The notes beneath the pieces were generated by a model, which saw nothing but the letters and a program-made list of their open reading frames with translations, had not been told where the DNA came from and did no database searches. From an uncultured Draconibacterium sp. (GTDB lineage: Bacteria; Bacteroidota; Bacteroidia; Bacteroidales; Prolixibacteraceae), in the NCBI RefSeq assembly GCF_963675585.1, contig NZ_OY776414.1:1219001-1283000 (forward strand): 64,000 nt of DNA, read 5' to 3'. Below, in pieces: positions 1-10,713 of this stretch. A program made the position numbers and the translations under genes. Position 1 is the stretch's first letter; each line of letters begins with the position of its first letter.

Positions 1-1
1 A

Positions 2-1462
2 AAAGACCAGACTGCACAACGAAAAGTAGCTAACAACTTTTCAGGATTTAAAAATCTTCGAATCATTCATTGTAACGGAAAAGATGTGTTCGATTCGATG
101 AACGCAATGGCTGAAGCAAAACGTTTTGCAATAGAAGAAAGTAAACCTGTTCTTTTGCAGGCCAACTGCGTGCGAATGGGCTCTCATTCCAATTCAGATG
201 ATCATCTTCTTTATCGGTCTGATGCAGAAAGAAACTATGTGCTGGAATATGATCCGCTTGCTAAATACAGAAGGCTTTTGCTTCGTTACGAACGTTTTAC
301 TGAAGATGAATTACAGGCCATTGAAGCAGATACGAAACTTGTAATAAAAGCTGCTCACAAGGCTGCAATGAGTGCTCCCGATCCTGATCCGGCTACAATT
401 CATGATTTTGTTTTTTCAGAACCAATGGTATCCGAAAAATATCCGGAAGGATTGCATTCAGCTCAAGGCGACAAGAAAAAACTAATTACTGCCTTGAACG
501 AAACATTAAAAGCTGAATTCAGGCACAATCCCGATACTTTTATTTGGGGGCAGGATATGGCCAATAAAGATAAAGGCGGAATTTTTAATGTATCGAAAGG
601 GATGCAGCAGGAGTTTGGTGAAAAACGTGTTTTTAATGCACCAATTGCCGAAGATTTTATAATGGGAACCGCCAATGGAATGTCGCGATTTAACGATAAA
701 ATCCGCGTGGTTATTGAGGGTGCAGAGTTTGCCGATTATTTTTGGCCAGCTATGGAACAGTACGTTGATACAAGCCATGATTTGTGGCGATCGAACGGTA
801 AATTTTCACCAAACATAACCATTCGTCTTGCTTCGGGAGGTTACATTGGTGGTGGAATGTATCACTCGCAAAATATTGAAGGTTCGCTGGCAGCTATTCC
901 GGGAGTTCGTATTGTTTATCCGTCGTTTGCAGATGATGCAGCCGGTTTGTTGCGTACTTCAATGCGTTCTGAAGGATTGACAATGTTTATGGAACCCAAG
1001 GCGCTATATCAGGATCCAAAAGCAGCAACCCCTGTTCCTGATGATTTTGAGGTTCCGTTTGGTAAAGCACGAATCAGAAGAGAGGGCAGCGATTTAACTT
1101 TAATTACGTATGGAAATACCACTCATTTAAGTTTAGACGCAGCTGAAAAATTAGCTGCTGAAGGAGTTAATGTTGAAGTAATTGATTTACGTTCGCTAAT
1201 TCCACTTGATGAAGAAACAATTCTGAAATCAATAAAGAAAACAAACCGTGTACTAATTGTTCACGAAGATAAAGTGTTTGGTGGTTTTGGTGGCGAGTTA
1301 AGTGCCATTATAACTGAAAAAGCTTTTGAAGATCTTGATGCTCCGATAAAACGGGTTGGTTCGCCATTTACACCTGTTGGTTTTAACCGTATTTTGGAAA
1401 AAGCTATTCTTCCGAATACGGAACGAATTTACAAAGCAGCAAAAGAATTAAGTGAATATTAA
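2..1462 (+). CDS. 2-oxoacid dehydrogenase E1, fused alpha/beta, C-terminal part (5' end off window)
   Basis: This is the thiamine-diphosphate E1 component of a 2-oxoacid (branched-chain or related) dehydrogenase, which decarboxylates a 2-oxoacid and passes the acyl group to the E2 lipoyl domain. The frame is open to the left edge, so the gene is partial; a GTG at 86 is internal. The first ~145 visible residues look like the end of an E1-alpha domain (QANCVRMGSHSNSDDH). The rest is a complete E1-beta part: a transketolase-type pyrimidine-binding domain (from ~LITALNETLKAEF, with IEGAEFADYFWPAMEQ) and a transketolase C-terminal domain (ITYGNTTHLSLDAAEKL, VHEDKVFGGFGGE). Alpha and beta on one polypeptide is a known arrangement in Bacteroidota. 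Substrate cannot be told from this fragment. Flavodoxin follows after 10 nt, suggesting co-transcription. Confidence 0.88.
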   Translation, partial: KDQTAQRKVANNFSGFKNLRIIHCNGKDVFDSMNAMAEAKRFAIEESKPVLLQANCVRMGSHSNSDDHLLYRSDAERNYVLEYDPLAKYRRLLLRYERFTEDELQAIEADTKLVIKAAHKAAMSAPDPDPATIHDFVFSEPMVSEKYPEGLHSAQGDKKKLITALNETLKAEFRHNPDTFIWGQDMANKDKGGIFNVSKGMQQEFGEKRVFNAPIAEDFIMGTANGMSRFNDKIRVVIEGAEFADYFWPAMEQYVDTSHDLWRSNGKFSPNITIRLASGGYIGGGMYHSQNIEGSLAAIPGVRIVYPSFADDAAGLLRTSMRSEGLTMFMEPKALYQDPKAATPVPDDFEVPFGKARIRREGSDLTLITYGNTTHLSLDAAEKLAAEGVNVEVIDLRSLIPLDEETILKSIKKTNRVLIVHEDKVFGGFGGELSAIITEKAFEDLDAPIKRVGSPFTPVGFNRILEKAILPNTERIYKAAKELSEY

Positions 1463-1472
1463 AAAAGAAACA

Positions 1473-1979
1473 ATGAGTAAAACAGCAATAATATATAGCT
1501 ACAATACACAAAAATCGAAAAAAGTAGCAGAAAAAGTAATTGCAGCTTTTGGAGAAACAAATATTGAAGCCGTTAACGCCGAAGAGTTATCGAAAGAGGT
1601 TTTTGAGAACTACGATAATTTTATAGTAAGCGCACCTACCTGGTTCGATGGCGAACTACCAAATTATTGGGATGAGTTTCTTCCTGATTTGGAAGAGATG
1701 GATTTATCGAAAAAAACATTTGCCATCTTCGGATTAGGCGATCAGAAAGGTTATCCTGAGAATTACTGCGATGCAATTGGACTTTTGGCTGAAATTCTGG
1801 AAGAATGTGGTGCTAAATTAGTAGGGCAGACTTCAATAGAAGGTTACACATTTGAATCGTCGAAAGCCAAACGCGGAGATGTGTTTGTTGGACTGGCACT
1901 CGATCAGGAAAACCAGCCACGTTTAACAAAAGACCGGGTTACCAACTGGGTAGAACAACTTAAAAAAGAATTCTTATAG
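1473..1979 (+). CDS. fldA: Flavodoxin (long-chain type)
   Basis: A 168-residue FMN electron carrier. The start ATG at 1473 gives MSKTAIIYSYNTQKSKK; an in-frame ATG 21 nt upstream overlaps the end of the preceding gene and would add an atypical tail. The phosphate loop SYNTQKS fits the relaxed T/S-x-x-T-x-x-T/S pattern but lacks the usual glycine (TGxTxGNT). The FMN-stacking loops are recognisable at SAPTWFDGELPNYW (W60-loop) and FGLGDQKGYPENYCDAIG (Tyr-loop), and the long-chain insertion is present near the C-terminus. It likely shares a transcript with the E1 gene, which would fit redox coupling to 2-oxoacid metabolism, but no partner is shown by the sequence. A hairpin terminator follows. 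Confidence 0.88.
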   Translation: MSKTAIIYSYNTQKSKKVAEKVIAAFGETNIEAVNAEELSKEVFENYDNFIVSAPTWFDGELPNYWDEFLPDLEEMDLSKKTFAIFGLGDQKGYPENYCDAIGLLAEILEECGAKLVGQTSIEGYTFESSKAKRGDVFVGLALDQENQPRLTKDRVTNWVEQLKKEFL

Positions 1980-2003
1980 TAGAATTTTCTATTTGCAATA
2001 GTT

Positions 2004-2039
2004 AAAAGGCTGTTTGTCGAAAGATAGATAGCCTTTTTT
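2004..2039 (+). terminator. Rho-independent terminator after flavodoxin
   Basis: Arms AAAAGGCT and AGCCTTTT enclose an 18-nt loop and are followed by more T residues, 25 nt after the flavodoxin stop. Confidence 0.7.
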
Positions 2040-2187
2040 ATGCTAATAGCTGTGATATATATTTTTTCCATTGAATAAATCTTTCAATTTATATCTAAAT
2101 TTTAATAAGAACTTAAGGTTGATAAAATTGTTTATACGAATAGAAATTGGCAAAAATCAACTATATTAACTTAAACATTCGATTGTT

Positions 2188-3186
2188 ATGAAAACATTTT
2201 TAATTCTCATCGTCCTTGTTCTGGCTGGAATTGCTGCAGAAGCACAACAGAAAGTTGAAGTTGAAGTGTCCGAAAAGGAAATGTCGGAGGGCTTACATAC
2301 GGCATTTACTGTGTTTATTCCGGAATGTTCGCCAAAAGTTGCGACAAAAGAATGGAAGAAATTTATAAATGAACGATCGATTTTTGAATTTGCAACAAAA
2401 GGTACTACCCAGACATTTGAAAAAGCAATACTTGGCATTTCAAATTTGTTTGCCAATGATAAAAAAGAATACTCAAAAAAATCATTAAAAATAGAAGAAC
2501 AAGCTGGGAATGAAATAATAGCATATAATGTTGTACATGAAGATATCTCAAATTTACATCTTGATGTAATTGCCCAACTATCGGCAATAGATACCGGTGT
2601 TTATGTCAGTGCGTATATAAAATATTCAGACTCTGTTTATATATCCGAGTTGAATACATCTGAAGATAATGTGAATTCAATCAAGGAATACATTAGGCAA
2701 TTCGGGGTTGAAACGTATAAAGTTGTGGTTAAAGAGCAAATCGAACTGGAAGAAAAGGAATTAAAAAGACAGGAGGATATTCTTAAGGATTCAGAACGTG
2801 ACAATAAAAAATTAGAAAAGTCGATTGGGCAATATGAAACGGAAATAGATCAGTATGAGTACAATATTAAAGTGATGGAACGGGAATTGGAAGGCACTGA
2901 AGAAAGACTTCAAACGTTTAAGGCATCACTTCGTAGTACCGAAAAAAAATCGGATGAGTATTATTTAGTTAAAGAAAAAGTTGATGATGTTGAGAAAGAG
3001 CGAAAAAGAAATCTAAAGAGTCAGAAGTCCAATAAAAATAAAATAAAGAAAAATCAGTCTGACATTAAAGATGCCCAAAACGAAATTTTGGCTAACCAGA
3101 AGGTACAGGAAATTCAGAAAGAAGTAATTCAGAAACAAGTGTTACGAGTGGAAGAATTCGAGGCTAAATTGGAAAACATTAAATAG
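2188..3186 (+). CDS. Exported protein with long C-terminal coiled coil, unknown function
   Basis: 332 residues. A clear signal peptide is seen (MKTFLILIVLVLAGIAAEAQ, likely cleaved after AEA). Residues ~22-170 form a globular, mixed alpha/beta part with no motif I recognise. Residues ~180-332 are almost entirely charged heptad-like helix rich in E, K, Q and R (LEEKELKRQEDILKDSERD and onward), so a long coiled coil is expected in the periplasm. No catalytic motif or lipobox is seen. It stands alone between two terminators. I do not recognise a named family, and the function is open. Confidence 0.75.
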   Translation: MKTFLILIVLVLAGIAAEAQQKVEVEVSEKEMSEGLHTAFTVFIPECSPKVATKEWKKFINERSIFEFATKGTTQTFEKAILGISNLFANDKKEYSKKSLKIEEQAGNEIIAYNVVHEDISNLHLDVIAQLSAIDTGVYVSAYIKYSDSVYISELNTSEDNVNSIKEYIRQFGVETYKVVVKEQIELEEKELKRQEDILKDSERDNKKLEKSIGQYETEIDQYEYNIKVMERELEGTEERLQTFKASLRSTEKKSDEYYLVKEKVDDVEKERKRNLKSQKSNKNKIKKNQSDIKDAQNEILANQKVQEIQKEVIQKQVLRVEEFEAKLENIK

Positions 3187-3240
3187 TTTAGAGGCCATAG
3201 AGAATAGTGAGTTAATTTTAAAGCAAATAAATATGATATA

Positions 3241-3275
3241 AAATGGGTTTGGCATTTTTGCTAAACCCATTTTTT
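3241..3275 (+). terminator. Rho-independent terminator
   Basis: Perfect 10-bp arms AAATGGGTTT / AAACCCATTT with a 12-nt loop and a T-run, 54 nt after the coiled-coil gene. A spurious open frame begins inside it. Confidence 0.8.
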
Positions 3276-5364
<2,089 letters not shown>

Positions 5365-5367
5365 AAT

Positions 5368-7299
5368 ATGGATAAAAAATCGATAATTGGGATCGGCCTG
5401 ATTTTTGCCATTTTGGTTGTTTTTTCATTAATCAACCAGCCTTCGAAAGAAGAAATAGCAGCAGCACAGCTAAGAAAAGATTCCATTGCACAGGTTGAAG
5501 CCCAAAAAGCTTTTGAGCAACAACAACTAAATGCACAAATAGAACAACAAAATGCGGTTTCAGAAACTGATACGGCTAGTTTGAACCAGGCAACACAAGC
5601 ACGAACTGATGAATATGGTGTTTTTGGTTCGGCAGCGCTTGGAAAGGAAGAGTTTAGTACGCTGGAAAATAACCAGATAAAAATTACCTTTTCGAATAAA
5701 GGTGGACGTATTTATTCGGTTGAATTAAAAGAATATCAAACTCACGATTCGTTGCCATTGATTCTTTTTGATGGTCCCGAAACATTGTTTGGCTTAAATT
5801 TCTTTTCGCAAAACAGAAGTATTCAAACCGATCACTTGTTTTTTAAACAAGTTGGTGGCAGAAAAGACTTAAAAGTAACTGGTCCTGCTGTTAAAAAAGG
5901 TGACGAAGGAAGACTTAAAGTGAACCGTGAAAATCCGGGAGGAAAAGAGTCGGTTACTTTCCGTCTCGAGGTTGAACCCGGAAAATACATTGAATACATT
6001 TATACTCTGGAGCACAATTCATTCCTTGTAAATTTTGATATGAATATTCAGGGAATGAATCAGTATATTGCTGGCAATCAGTCGTATTTGAACTTTTCGT
6101 GGGCATTTGATGTGCCACGTCAGGAAAAATATTCACGTTTTGGCGAGGATCGGTATACAAACATTACCTACAAATATTTCGAAGATGAAGTAGATAACCT
6201 GGATCAGAACAAATCGGATGAAGCAAATCTTGCTACCAAAGTGAAATGGATTGGCTTTAAACAATTGTTTTTTAGTTCGACATTGATTGCCGATGATGCT
6301 TTTGCAAATGCGCAGGTGAGCCAGGAGAAATTTAAACACGAAGACAATCCTAATTATTTGGGATATTTTAAAGCCGATATTGCATTGCCTTACAACGGTA
6401 CTCCGCAAGAAACGGTTGGAATGCAATTTTTCTTTGGTCCAAATCATTACCAAACTTTAAAACAGTACGATTTGGATATGGAACGCCAGGTTTATCTTGG
6501 TTACATTGTTATTCGTCAGGTGAATCAGTACCTAATTATTCCTGTATTCAATTTCTTAAGACGCTTTATCGACAACTTCGGTATAATTATACTGTTGCTA
6601 ACCATTCTTATTAAAACCATTCTTTTCCCGTTTACTTATAAATCATTTATGTCGCAGGCTAAAATGAAAGCATTAAAGCCCGAAATAGATGAGATTAATG
6701 AAAAGTTCGGGAAAGATAAAGCGATGGAGAAACAACAGGCTACAATGGCCCTGTACAAAAAGGCAGGTGTTAATCCGATGGGAGGTTGTTTGCCAATGGT
6801 GTTGCAGATGCCTATTTTATTTGCCATGTTCTTTTTCTTCCCAACATCCATTGAGTTGAGGGGAGAAAGTTTCTTATGGGCCGCAGATTTATCAACATAC
6901 GATTCTATTTTAAACCTACCTTTCACCATTCCATTTTATGGCGACCACGTTAGTTTATTCTGTTTGTTGATGACTGTTACAACAATTATTTCAACCAGTT
7001 TGAGTCAATCGGCAGCTACAAGCCAGGGAATGCCTGGAATGAAGACGATGATGTATATGATGCCGGTTATGTTCTTGTTCCTTCTGAATAATTACCCTTC
7101 AGGATTGAGTTATTATTATTTCCTTGCCAACTTAATTACTATTGGTCAAACCTATGCAATTCGATTATTTGTTGACGAGGATAAAATAAGGGCAACCTTA
7201 CAGGCCAATAAAAAGAAACCTGTTAAAAAGTCAAACTTTCAGAAACGTTTGGAAGATATGGCAAAACAACAAGGAGCTCAAAAGCCAAAGAAAAAATAA
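5368..7299 (+). CDS. yidC: Membrane protein insertase YidC
   Basis: 643 residues, inner membrane, inserts and folds membrane proteins with or without SecYEG. N-terminal transmembrane segment at residues ~5-22 (IIGIGLIFAILVVFSLI), then a Q/A-rich linker and the large periplasmic beta-sandwich domain. The conserved C-terminal 60KD_IMP domain runs from ~FGIIILLLTILIKTILFPFTYKS through MKALKPEIDEINEKFG, the NPMGGCLPMVLQMPIL signature and the last transmembrane helices (SYYYFLANLITIGQ). It ends in a basic tail (KKKPVKKS, QKPKKK) suited to ribosome contact. It lies 3 nt after pyrG and is followed by a strong terminator. Confidence 0.97.
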   Translation: MDKKSIIGIGLIFAILVVFSLINQPSKEEIAAAQLRKDSIAQVEAQKAFEQQQLNAQIEQQNAVSETDTASLNQATQARTDEYGVFGSAALGKEEFSTLENNQIKITFSNKGGRIYSVELKEYQTHDSLPLILFDGPETLFGLNFFSQNRSIQTDHLFFKQVGGRKDLKVTGPAVKKGDEGRLKVNRENPGGKESVTFRLEVEPGKYIEYIYTLEHNSFLVNFDMNIQGMNQYIAGNQSYLNFSWAFDVPRQEKYSRFGEDRYTNITYKYFEDEVDNLDQNKSDEANLATKVKWIGFKQLFFSSTLIADDAFANAQVSQEKFKHEDNPNYLGYFKADIALPYNGTPQETVGMQFFFGPNHYQTLKQYDLDMERQVYLGYIVIRQVNQYLIIPVFNFLRRFIDNFGIIILLLTILIKTILFPFTYKSFMSQAKMKALKPEIDEINEKFGKDKAMEKQQATMALYKKAGVNPMGGCLPMVLQMPILFAMFFFFPTSIELRGESFLWAADLSTYDSILNLPFTIPFYGDHVSLFCLLMTVTTIISTSLSQSAATSQGMPGMKTMMYMMPVMFLFLLNNYPSGLSYYYFLANLITIGQTYAIRLFVDEDKIRATLQANKKKPVKKSNFQKRLEDMAKQQGAQKPKKK

Positions 7300-7320
7300 G
7301 AATAAAGTTTTCATAAAATA

Positions 7321-7354
7321 AAAGGCCGGAAATCTAAATGATTTCCGGCCTTTT
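7321..7354 (+). terminator. Rho-independent terminator after yidC
   Basis: 14-bp perfect stem AAAGGCCGGAAATC / GATTTCCGGCCTTT with a 5-nt loop and a T6 run; it can also serve the convergent gene on the minus strand. Confidence 0.93.
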
Positions 7355-7400
7355 TTGCACTTATCCTATTTGGTATTTCTACTTGATCAAATAAGATTTG

Positions 7401-8018
7401 TTAGAATAGCAGACCTAAACTAATTGAAGCCATTTTGTTGTGTAAATCGGGTTCCGATTTATACACTTCAATAAATCCCATGTCGTAATTTAATCCAACC
7501 TGCAAGGTTTTTGTTTTAAATACAGGAAAATCAAATCCAATTTCATACGACAGTCCAAAATCAAAATCTTTTGTATCACTAGCAAGATCGAAGGATACAT
7601 CGTTCAGCTCACCTTTAGCATCGAGTAAATAGCTAACATACGGACCAACTGCGAAATAAATACGCTGACCGTTTTTGAAACCGGCTTTTTCTCCTGCCGA
7701 AAATTCAGCTTTTACAGGTAGGTTAAGGTATTGAAGTTTGTTTGTTAATGAGTTTCCATTCTCATCGTAACTTCTCCCTTTTTGCAAATACTCCAGTCCG
7801 CTTTTAAGCGCAAAAGCATCAGTAAACTGGTATTTCGCAAGCAAACCAATGCCCGGGCTAAAACGGACATCGCAGTTTTTAGCTATTTCCAACATATCCG
7901 ACTGGCAAGTAGCACCCGCACTCGCTTTAACTCCATATTGAAGTTGTGCATTACTTGTTGCTGATATTCCGAGTACTACAACCATTAATAAAACTAGTTT
8001 TCTTAACTGAGAGCTCAT
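7401..8018 (-). CDS. Outer-membrane beta-barrel protein (porin-family-like)
   Basis: From the ATG at 8018 the product is 205 residues with a normal signal peptide (MSSQLRKLVLLMVVVLGISA, cleavage near SNAQ). An alternative ATG at 8072 adds 18 hydrophilic residues, which is less like a signal sequence. The mature part shows alternating hydrophobic strands ending in aromatic/Gly turns (LQYGVKASAGATCQ, FALKSGLEYLQKGRSYDE, IYFAVGPYVSYLLDAKGE, FDFGLSYEIGFDFP) and closes with ISLGLLF, an outer-membrane C-terminal strand. It fits the small outer membrane beta-barrel families common in Bacteroidota; cargo or role is unknown. It lies directly downstream of a TetR-family gene with a palindrome between them, so TetR control is plausible. 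Confidence 0.75.
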   Translation of the reverse strand: MSSQLRKLVLLMVVVLGISATSNAQLQYGVKASAGATCQSDMLEIAKNCDVRFSPGIGLLAKYQFTDAFALKSGLEYLQKGRSYDENGNSLTNKLQYLNLPVKAEFSAGEKAGFKNGQRIYFAVGPYVSYLLDAKGELNDVSFDLASDTKDFDFGLSYEIGFDFPVFKTKTLQVGLNYDMGFIEVYKSEPDLHNKMASISLGLLF

Positions 8019-8111
8019 TTTTGAGCTTTGTTTTTGCAATTGTGATAATTGCTTTTCTGATTTCTGTAACATGATTAATTGTTTAATTGTTATTGTTCTA
8101 CTATTTGTTAA

Positions 8112-8140
8112 AACCGACTAATAATATAAAATGGTCGGTT
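8112..8140. promoter_or_regulatory. Candidate TetR-type operator (AACCGAC...GTCGGTT)
   Basis: A perfect 7-bp inverted repeat AACCGAC / GTCGGTT with a 15-nt AT-rich spacer lies between the TetR gene stop and the outer-membrane gene start, where the latter's promoter should be. It could instead act as a weak hairpin ending the TetR transcript. Confidence 0.4.
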
Positions 8141-8156
8141 CAGCTTTAAATTTTTT

Positions 8157-8732
8157 TTAACTACATATTCCGTATAAAAACATGTCTAATACTTCATTTA
8201 TTTTTTTTCCAAATTCAACATTCGACTCCGGATTTTGTAGAATGGGAAGTTCAAAACCGATCATGGCTGTAAGTAAAGCGCTTCCGATAAAATCAACATT
8301 CATTGGTTTGAATTCTTTATTTATAACACCCTCCGAAAGAATTGAAGTAATCATTTTCAGTTCATATTCTTTGTGTTTATTACGAATCTTTTCAATAAAG
8401 GAAAATGTAGCCAGGAAATTGTCGTTTAAAGCAACATGGAGATTTCCTTTCGCTGCAAAACGATTCATTCGCAAATAAATGTAGGTTCGAAGTTTATCGG
8501 TAGATTTCTGCGTTTGTTTAAGAGCGGTATTAATTTCTTCCTTTAAAAGATCGGCCTCAAGTGCTGTAACGGCTTCAAATACTTCTTCCTTGTTTTTAAA
8601 ATAATAGTAAAGCGAGCTTTTACCTTTTCCAGCTGCAAAGGCGATGTCGTCCATAGTTGTTTTTTTAAATCCAAAACGACTAAAGGTTACTCCGGCAGCT
8701 TCAATAATTTGTAATTTCGATTTACTTTTCAT
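8157..8732 (-). CDS. TetR/AcrR family transcriptional regulator
   Basis: 191 residues from ATG 8732; a GTG 45 nt further upstream lies within the promoter, so the ATG is preferred. The N-terminal TetR helix-turn-helix is clear: KLQIIEAAGVTFSRFGFKKTTMDDIAFAAGKGKSSLYYYFKNKEEVFEAV (given here only as the start and end of the domain, residues ~6-55; key pieces are TMDDIAFAAG and LYYYFKNKEE). The C-terminal ligand domain is helical and not assignable. It probably represses its own or the neighbouring outer-membrane gene; the ligand is unknown. Confidence 0.88.
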   Translation of the reverse strand: MKSKSKLQIIEAAGVTFSRFGFKKTTMDDIAFAAGKGKSSLYYYFKNKEEVFEAVTALEADLLKEEINTALKQTQKSTDKLRTYIYLRMNRFAAKGNLHVALNDNFLATFSFIEKIRNKHKEYELKMITSILSEGVINKEFKPMNVDFIGSALLTAMIGFELPILQNPESNVEFGKKINEVLDMFLYGICS

Positions 8733-8752
8733 CTTTTTCGACGATTTTAGTC

Positions 8753-8781
8753 CAAATGTACAGAACGGGTTTTTCACAAAA
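8753..8781 (-). promoter_or_regulatory. Promoter of the TetR gene
   Basis: On the minus strand TTTTG (8777-8781), a 16-nt spacer and TACATTTG (8753-8760) match the Bacteroidota -33/-7 pattern, ~20 nt before the ATG at 8732. The spacer is slightly short. Confidence 0.6.
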
Positions 8782-8898
8782 CATGACTTTTATCAAAACT
8801 TTCAATAAACTGAATATAATTTAACAATTGAGCAACATTTATGATAATAGTGAGAATGAAGCTAATGGCACATGAAGAGTTTTATTATTTTTGGGCTT

Positions 8899-9540
8899 AT
8901 GCGAAAATGGATCAGTGTACTTTTTCTTTTGGTATATATCACTGCGTCAGCGCAAGAACGCGAGTTTACTTTGTGGAACAAGAATGATGTCTCTGTTTCG
9001 CCCTGGGAAAAAATTTCACTGGATGTGAGCGAAAAAATTCATTATTCTACCCAACGGAACTCGGTTGATTTGAAATATGCCGAGTTATTTGTTGACTACG
9101 AACTTAAAAAATGGATTGAATTTGGGGTTGGCTTTCGGCATACAAAAGTTAATTTACAAAATGGCAACTGGTCGGATGAAAATCGTCCAATGATGGTTCT
9201 AAATCTTTCGACGGATGTGCATAAATTTGAGTTAAGTTTTTCAAACAGGATAGAATACAGAAGCTTTAAAACATTCAATAATCATTTTCGTCACAGGCAG
9301 GCACTAACTTTTGATTTTCCGAATTTGACAGAATGGGGAATGCAATTTTATGTTACAGAAGAGTCTTTTCTGAAATTGAATGGGGCAGGAACTCATTTGG
9401 CGAGAATTTATACCGGATTAAAAGCCATAGACCAAAAGCATTTCGATTTGAAATTTTACTACAGCCTGCAGAAAATGAAAGTGCTAAGTTCCTGGTATAC
9501 ATCTGATATTATTGGATTAAACCTGGGATTTTCAATTTAA
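8899..9540 (+). CDS. Outer-membrane DUF2490-like protein
   Basis: 213 residues from ATG 8899 (MRKWISVLFLLVYITASAQE, a standard signal peptide). An ATG at 8872 is also possible and would add nine residues. The mature sequence is a run of amphipathic strands with aromatic girdles (KISLDVSEKIHYSTQRN, WIEFGVGFRHTKVNL, FELSFSNRIEYRSF, HFDLKFYYSLQKMKVL) ending GLNLGFSI. This matches the general look of DUF2490 outer-membrane barrels of Bacteroidota; the assignment is by pattern and no function is known. It is transcribed away from the TetR gene. Confidence 0.65.
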   Translation: MRKWISVLFLLVYITASAQEREFTLWNKNDVSVSPWEKISLDVSEKIHYSTQRNSVDLKYAELFVDYELKKWIEFGVGFRHTKVNLQNGNWSDENRPMMVLNLSTDVHKFELSFSNRIEYRSFKTFNNHFRHRQALTFDFPNLTEWGMQFYVTEESFLKLNGAGTHLARIYTGLKAIDQKHFDLKFYYSLQKMKVLSSWYTSDIIGLNLGFSI

Positions 9541-9628
9541 CATCTTTTCACATTTTACTTCTTAAACCTTTTGGGATGGATACCGTCCAAGCATCATCGT
9601 TTGAGTATTAAACAATATTAAAAACAGA

Positions 9629-10015
9629 ATGATGCGTAAACTTGGATTCTTACTTACACTACTGGTTTTTGGTACAACAATCGCGTTGGCTCAAAACAAT
9701 GGAGGTCAAAGAACTTTTGATCCGGAAGAAATGGCCACCAGGCAAACTGAAGAATTAACCAAAGTTCTCGATTTGGATAAAAATACAGCCAAAGAAGTGC
9801 ATGCTATTTTATTGGAATCGGGAAAAGAGATGGGGAAAATGCGGAGTGAAATGCAAGCTGGTGGTGACAGAGAGGCCATGCGCGCCCAAATGACCGAAAT
9901 GCGCAAAAAACAGAACGAGAAATTGAAAAAGGTATTTACTGAAGAGCAGTATACTAAATACGAAAAATATTTGGAAGAAAGACGTGAACAACGTGGACAA
10001 AGAGGTCAACGTTAA
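9629..10015 (+). CDS. Small exported Spy/CpxP-like helical protein
   Basis: 128 residues with a signal peptide (MMRKLGFLLTLLVFGTTIAL, cleavage near ALAQ). The mature ~105 residues are helical and highly charged. The order TRQTEELTKVLDLDKNTAKEV ... EQYTKYEKYLEERREQRGQRG resembles periplasmic Spy/CpxP-type proteins and the DUF4890 group in Bacteroidota: an 'LxLxxxQ/K' helix followed by an 'FTEEQYxKYEKYLEER' helix. Such proteins are envelope stress chaperones in Proteobacteria; that role here is inference. The C-terminus is Arg/Gln/Gly-rich. A terminator follows. Confidence 0.65.
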   Translation: MMRKLGFLLTLLVFGTTIALAQNNGGQRTFDPEEMATRQTEELTKVLDLDKNTAKEVHAILLESGKEMGKMRSEMQAGGDREAMRAQMTEMRKKQNEKLKKVFTEEQYTKYEKYLEERREQRGQRGQR

Positions 10016-10048
10016 TTTCATATAGTTTAGTTAAATTAGTTTTGGTAG

Positions 10049-10086
10049 TGGGTCTGTAGTGGTGTACAGGCCCATTTTTTTTTTCT
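10049..10086 (+). terminator. Rho-independent terminator
   Basis: TGGGTCTGTA / TACAGGCCCA (one G-T pair) followed by a long T-run, 34 nt after the Spy-like gene. Confidence 0.85.
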
Positions 10087-10095
10087 AAAAACGTA

Positions 10096-10138
10096 AAAAA
10101 GCCGGTTTTTAAACAATTTATTTAACAACCGGCTTTTT
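10096..10138 (-). terminator. Terminator of ribH (usable on both strands)
   Basis: 12-bp arms AAAAAGCCGGTT / AACCGGCTTTTT flank a 19-nt loop. On the minus strand it lies 25 nt beyond the ribH stop. Confidence 0.8.
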
Positions 10139-10162
10139 AGGTAAACAACAATTTACCTGTTA

Positions 10163-10648
10163 TTATTTAAACGATTGCTGCAGATCAACCATTTTAATGG
10201 CTGTAACGGCAGCTTCGTCGCCTTTATTGCCATGAATACCACCGGCACGATCCAGTGCCTGCTGTTCGTTCTCAGTGGTTAATACACCAAAAATAAAAGG
10301 CTTGTTGTATTTCAGATTTAAATCTTTGGTTCCTTGAGTTACACCTTCACAAATATAATCGAAGTGGCGTGTTTCGCCCTGTATTACGCAACCCAGCAGA
10401 ATTACTGCATCAACGTTGTCCAGTTCTGCAAAAAATTGTCCTCCCAGCGGTAATTCAAATGTTCCGGGAACATATTTTACCGAAATATTCTCTTCAGAGG
10501 CACCGTGTTTTTTTAAGGTTTCCATTGCTCCGTTGGCCAAAGCTCCGGTTATTTGCAGGTTCCATTCGGCTACTACTATTCCAAATTTCATGTTTTCGGC
10601 CGAAGGAACCGAATTTATATCGTATGCTGATAAATCTTTTGTTGCCAT
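10163..10648 (-). CDS. ribH: 6,7-dimethyl-8-ribityllumazine synthase
   Basis: Condenses 5-amino-6-ribitylaminouracil with 3,4-dihydroxybutanone 4-phosphate to form the riboflavin precursor lumazine. 161 residues, usual for the family. Seen: VVAEWNLQITGALANGAMETL (substrate site with Trp in the FNxxI/V position), VPGTFELPLGGQFFAE (phosphate/ligand loop), AVILLGCVIQGETRHFDYICEGV (with the catalytic His in the RHFDYI block) and FGVLTTENEQQALDRAGG. No other rib gene is nearby. It is downstream of the TPR gene on the minus strand but separated by a terminator, so it probably has its own promoter. Confidence 0.96.
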   Translation of the reverse strand: MATKDLSAYDINSVPSAENMKFGIVVAEWNLQITGALANGAMETLKKHGASEENISVKYVPGTFELPLGGQFFAELDNVDAVILLGCVIQGETRHFDYICEGVTQGTKDLNLKYNKPFIFGVLTTENEQQALDRAGGIHGNKGDEAAVTAIKMVDLQQSFK

Positions 10649-10665
10649 TTCTAAGTTCTTTTAAA

Positions 10666-10691
10666 CAAAAAACCCCTCGTAAAGAGGGGTT
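10666..10691 (-). terminator. Rho-independent terminator of the TPR gene
   Basis: Minus-strand hairpin AACCCCTC / GAGGGGTT with a 5-nt loop followed by a T-run, between the TPR gene stop and ribH. Confidence 0.88.
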
Positions 10692-10713
10692 AAATATATA
10701 GAATAATTAACGC

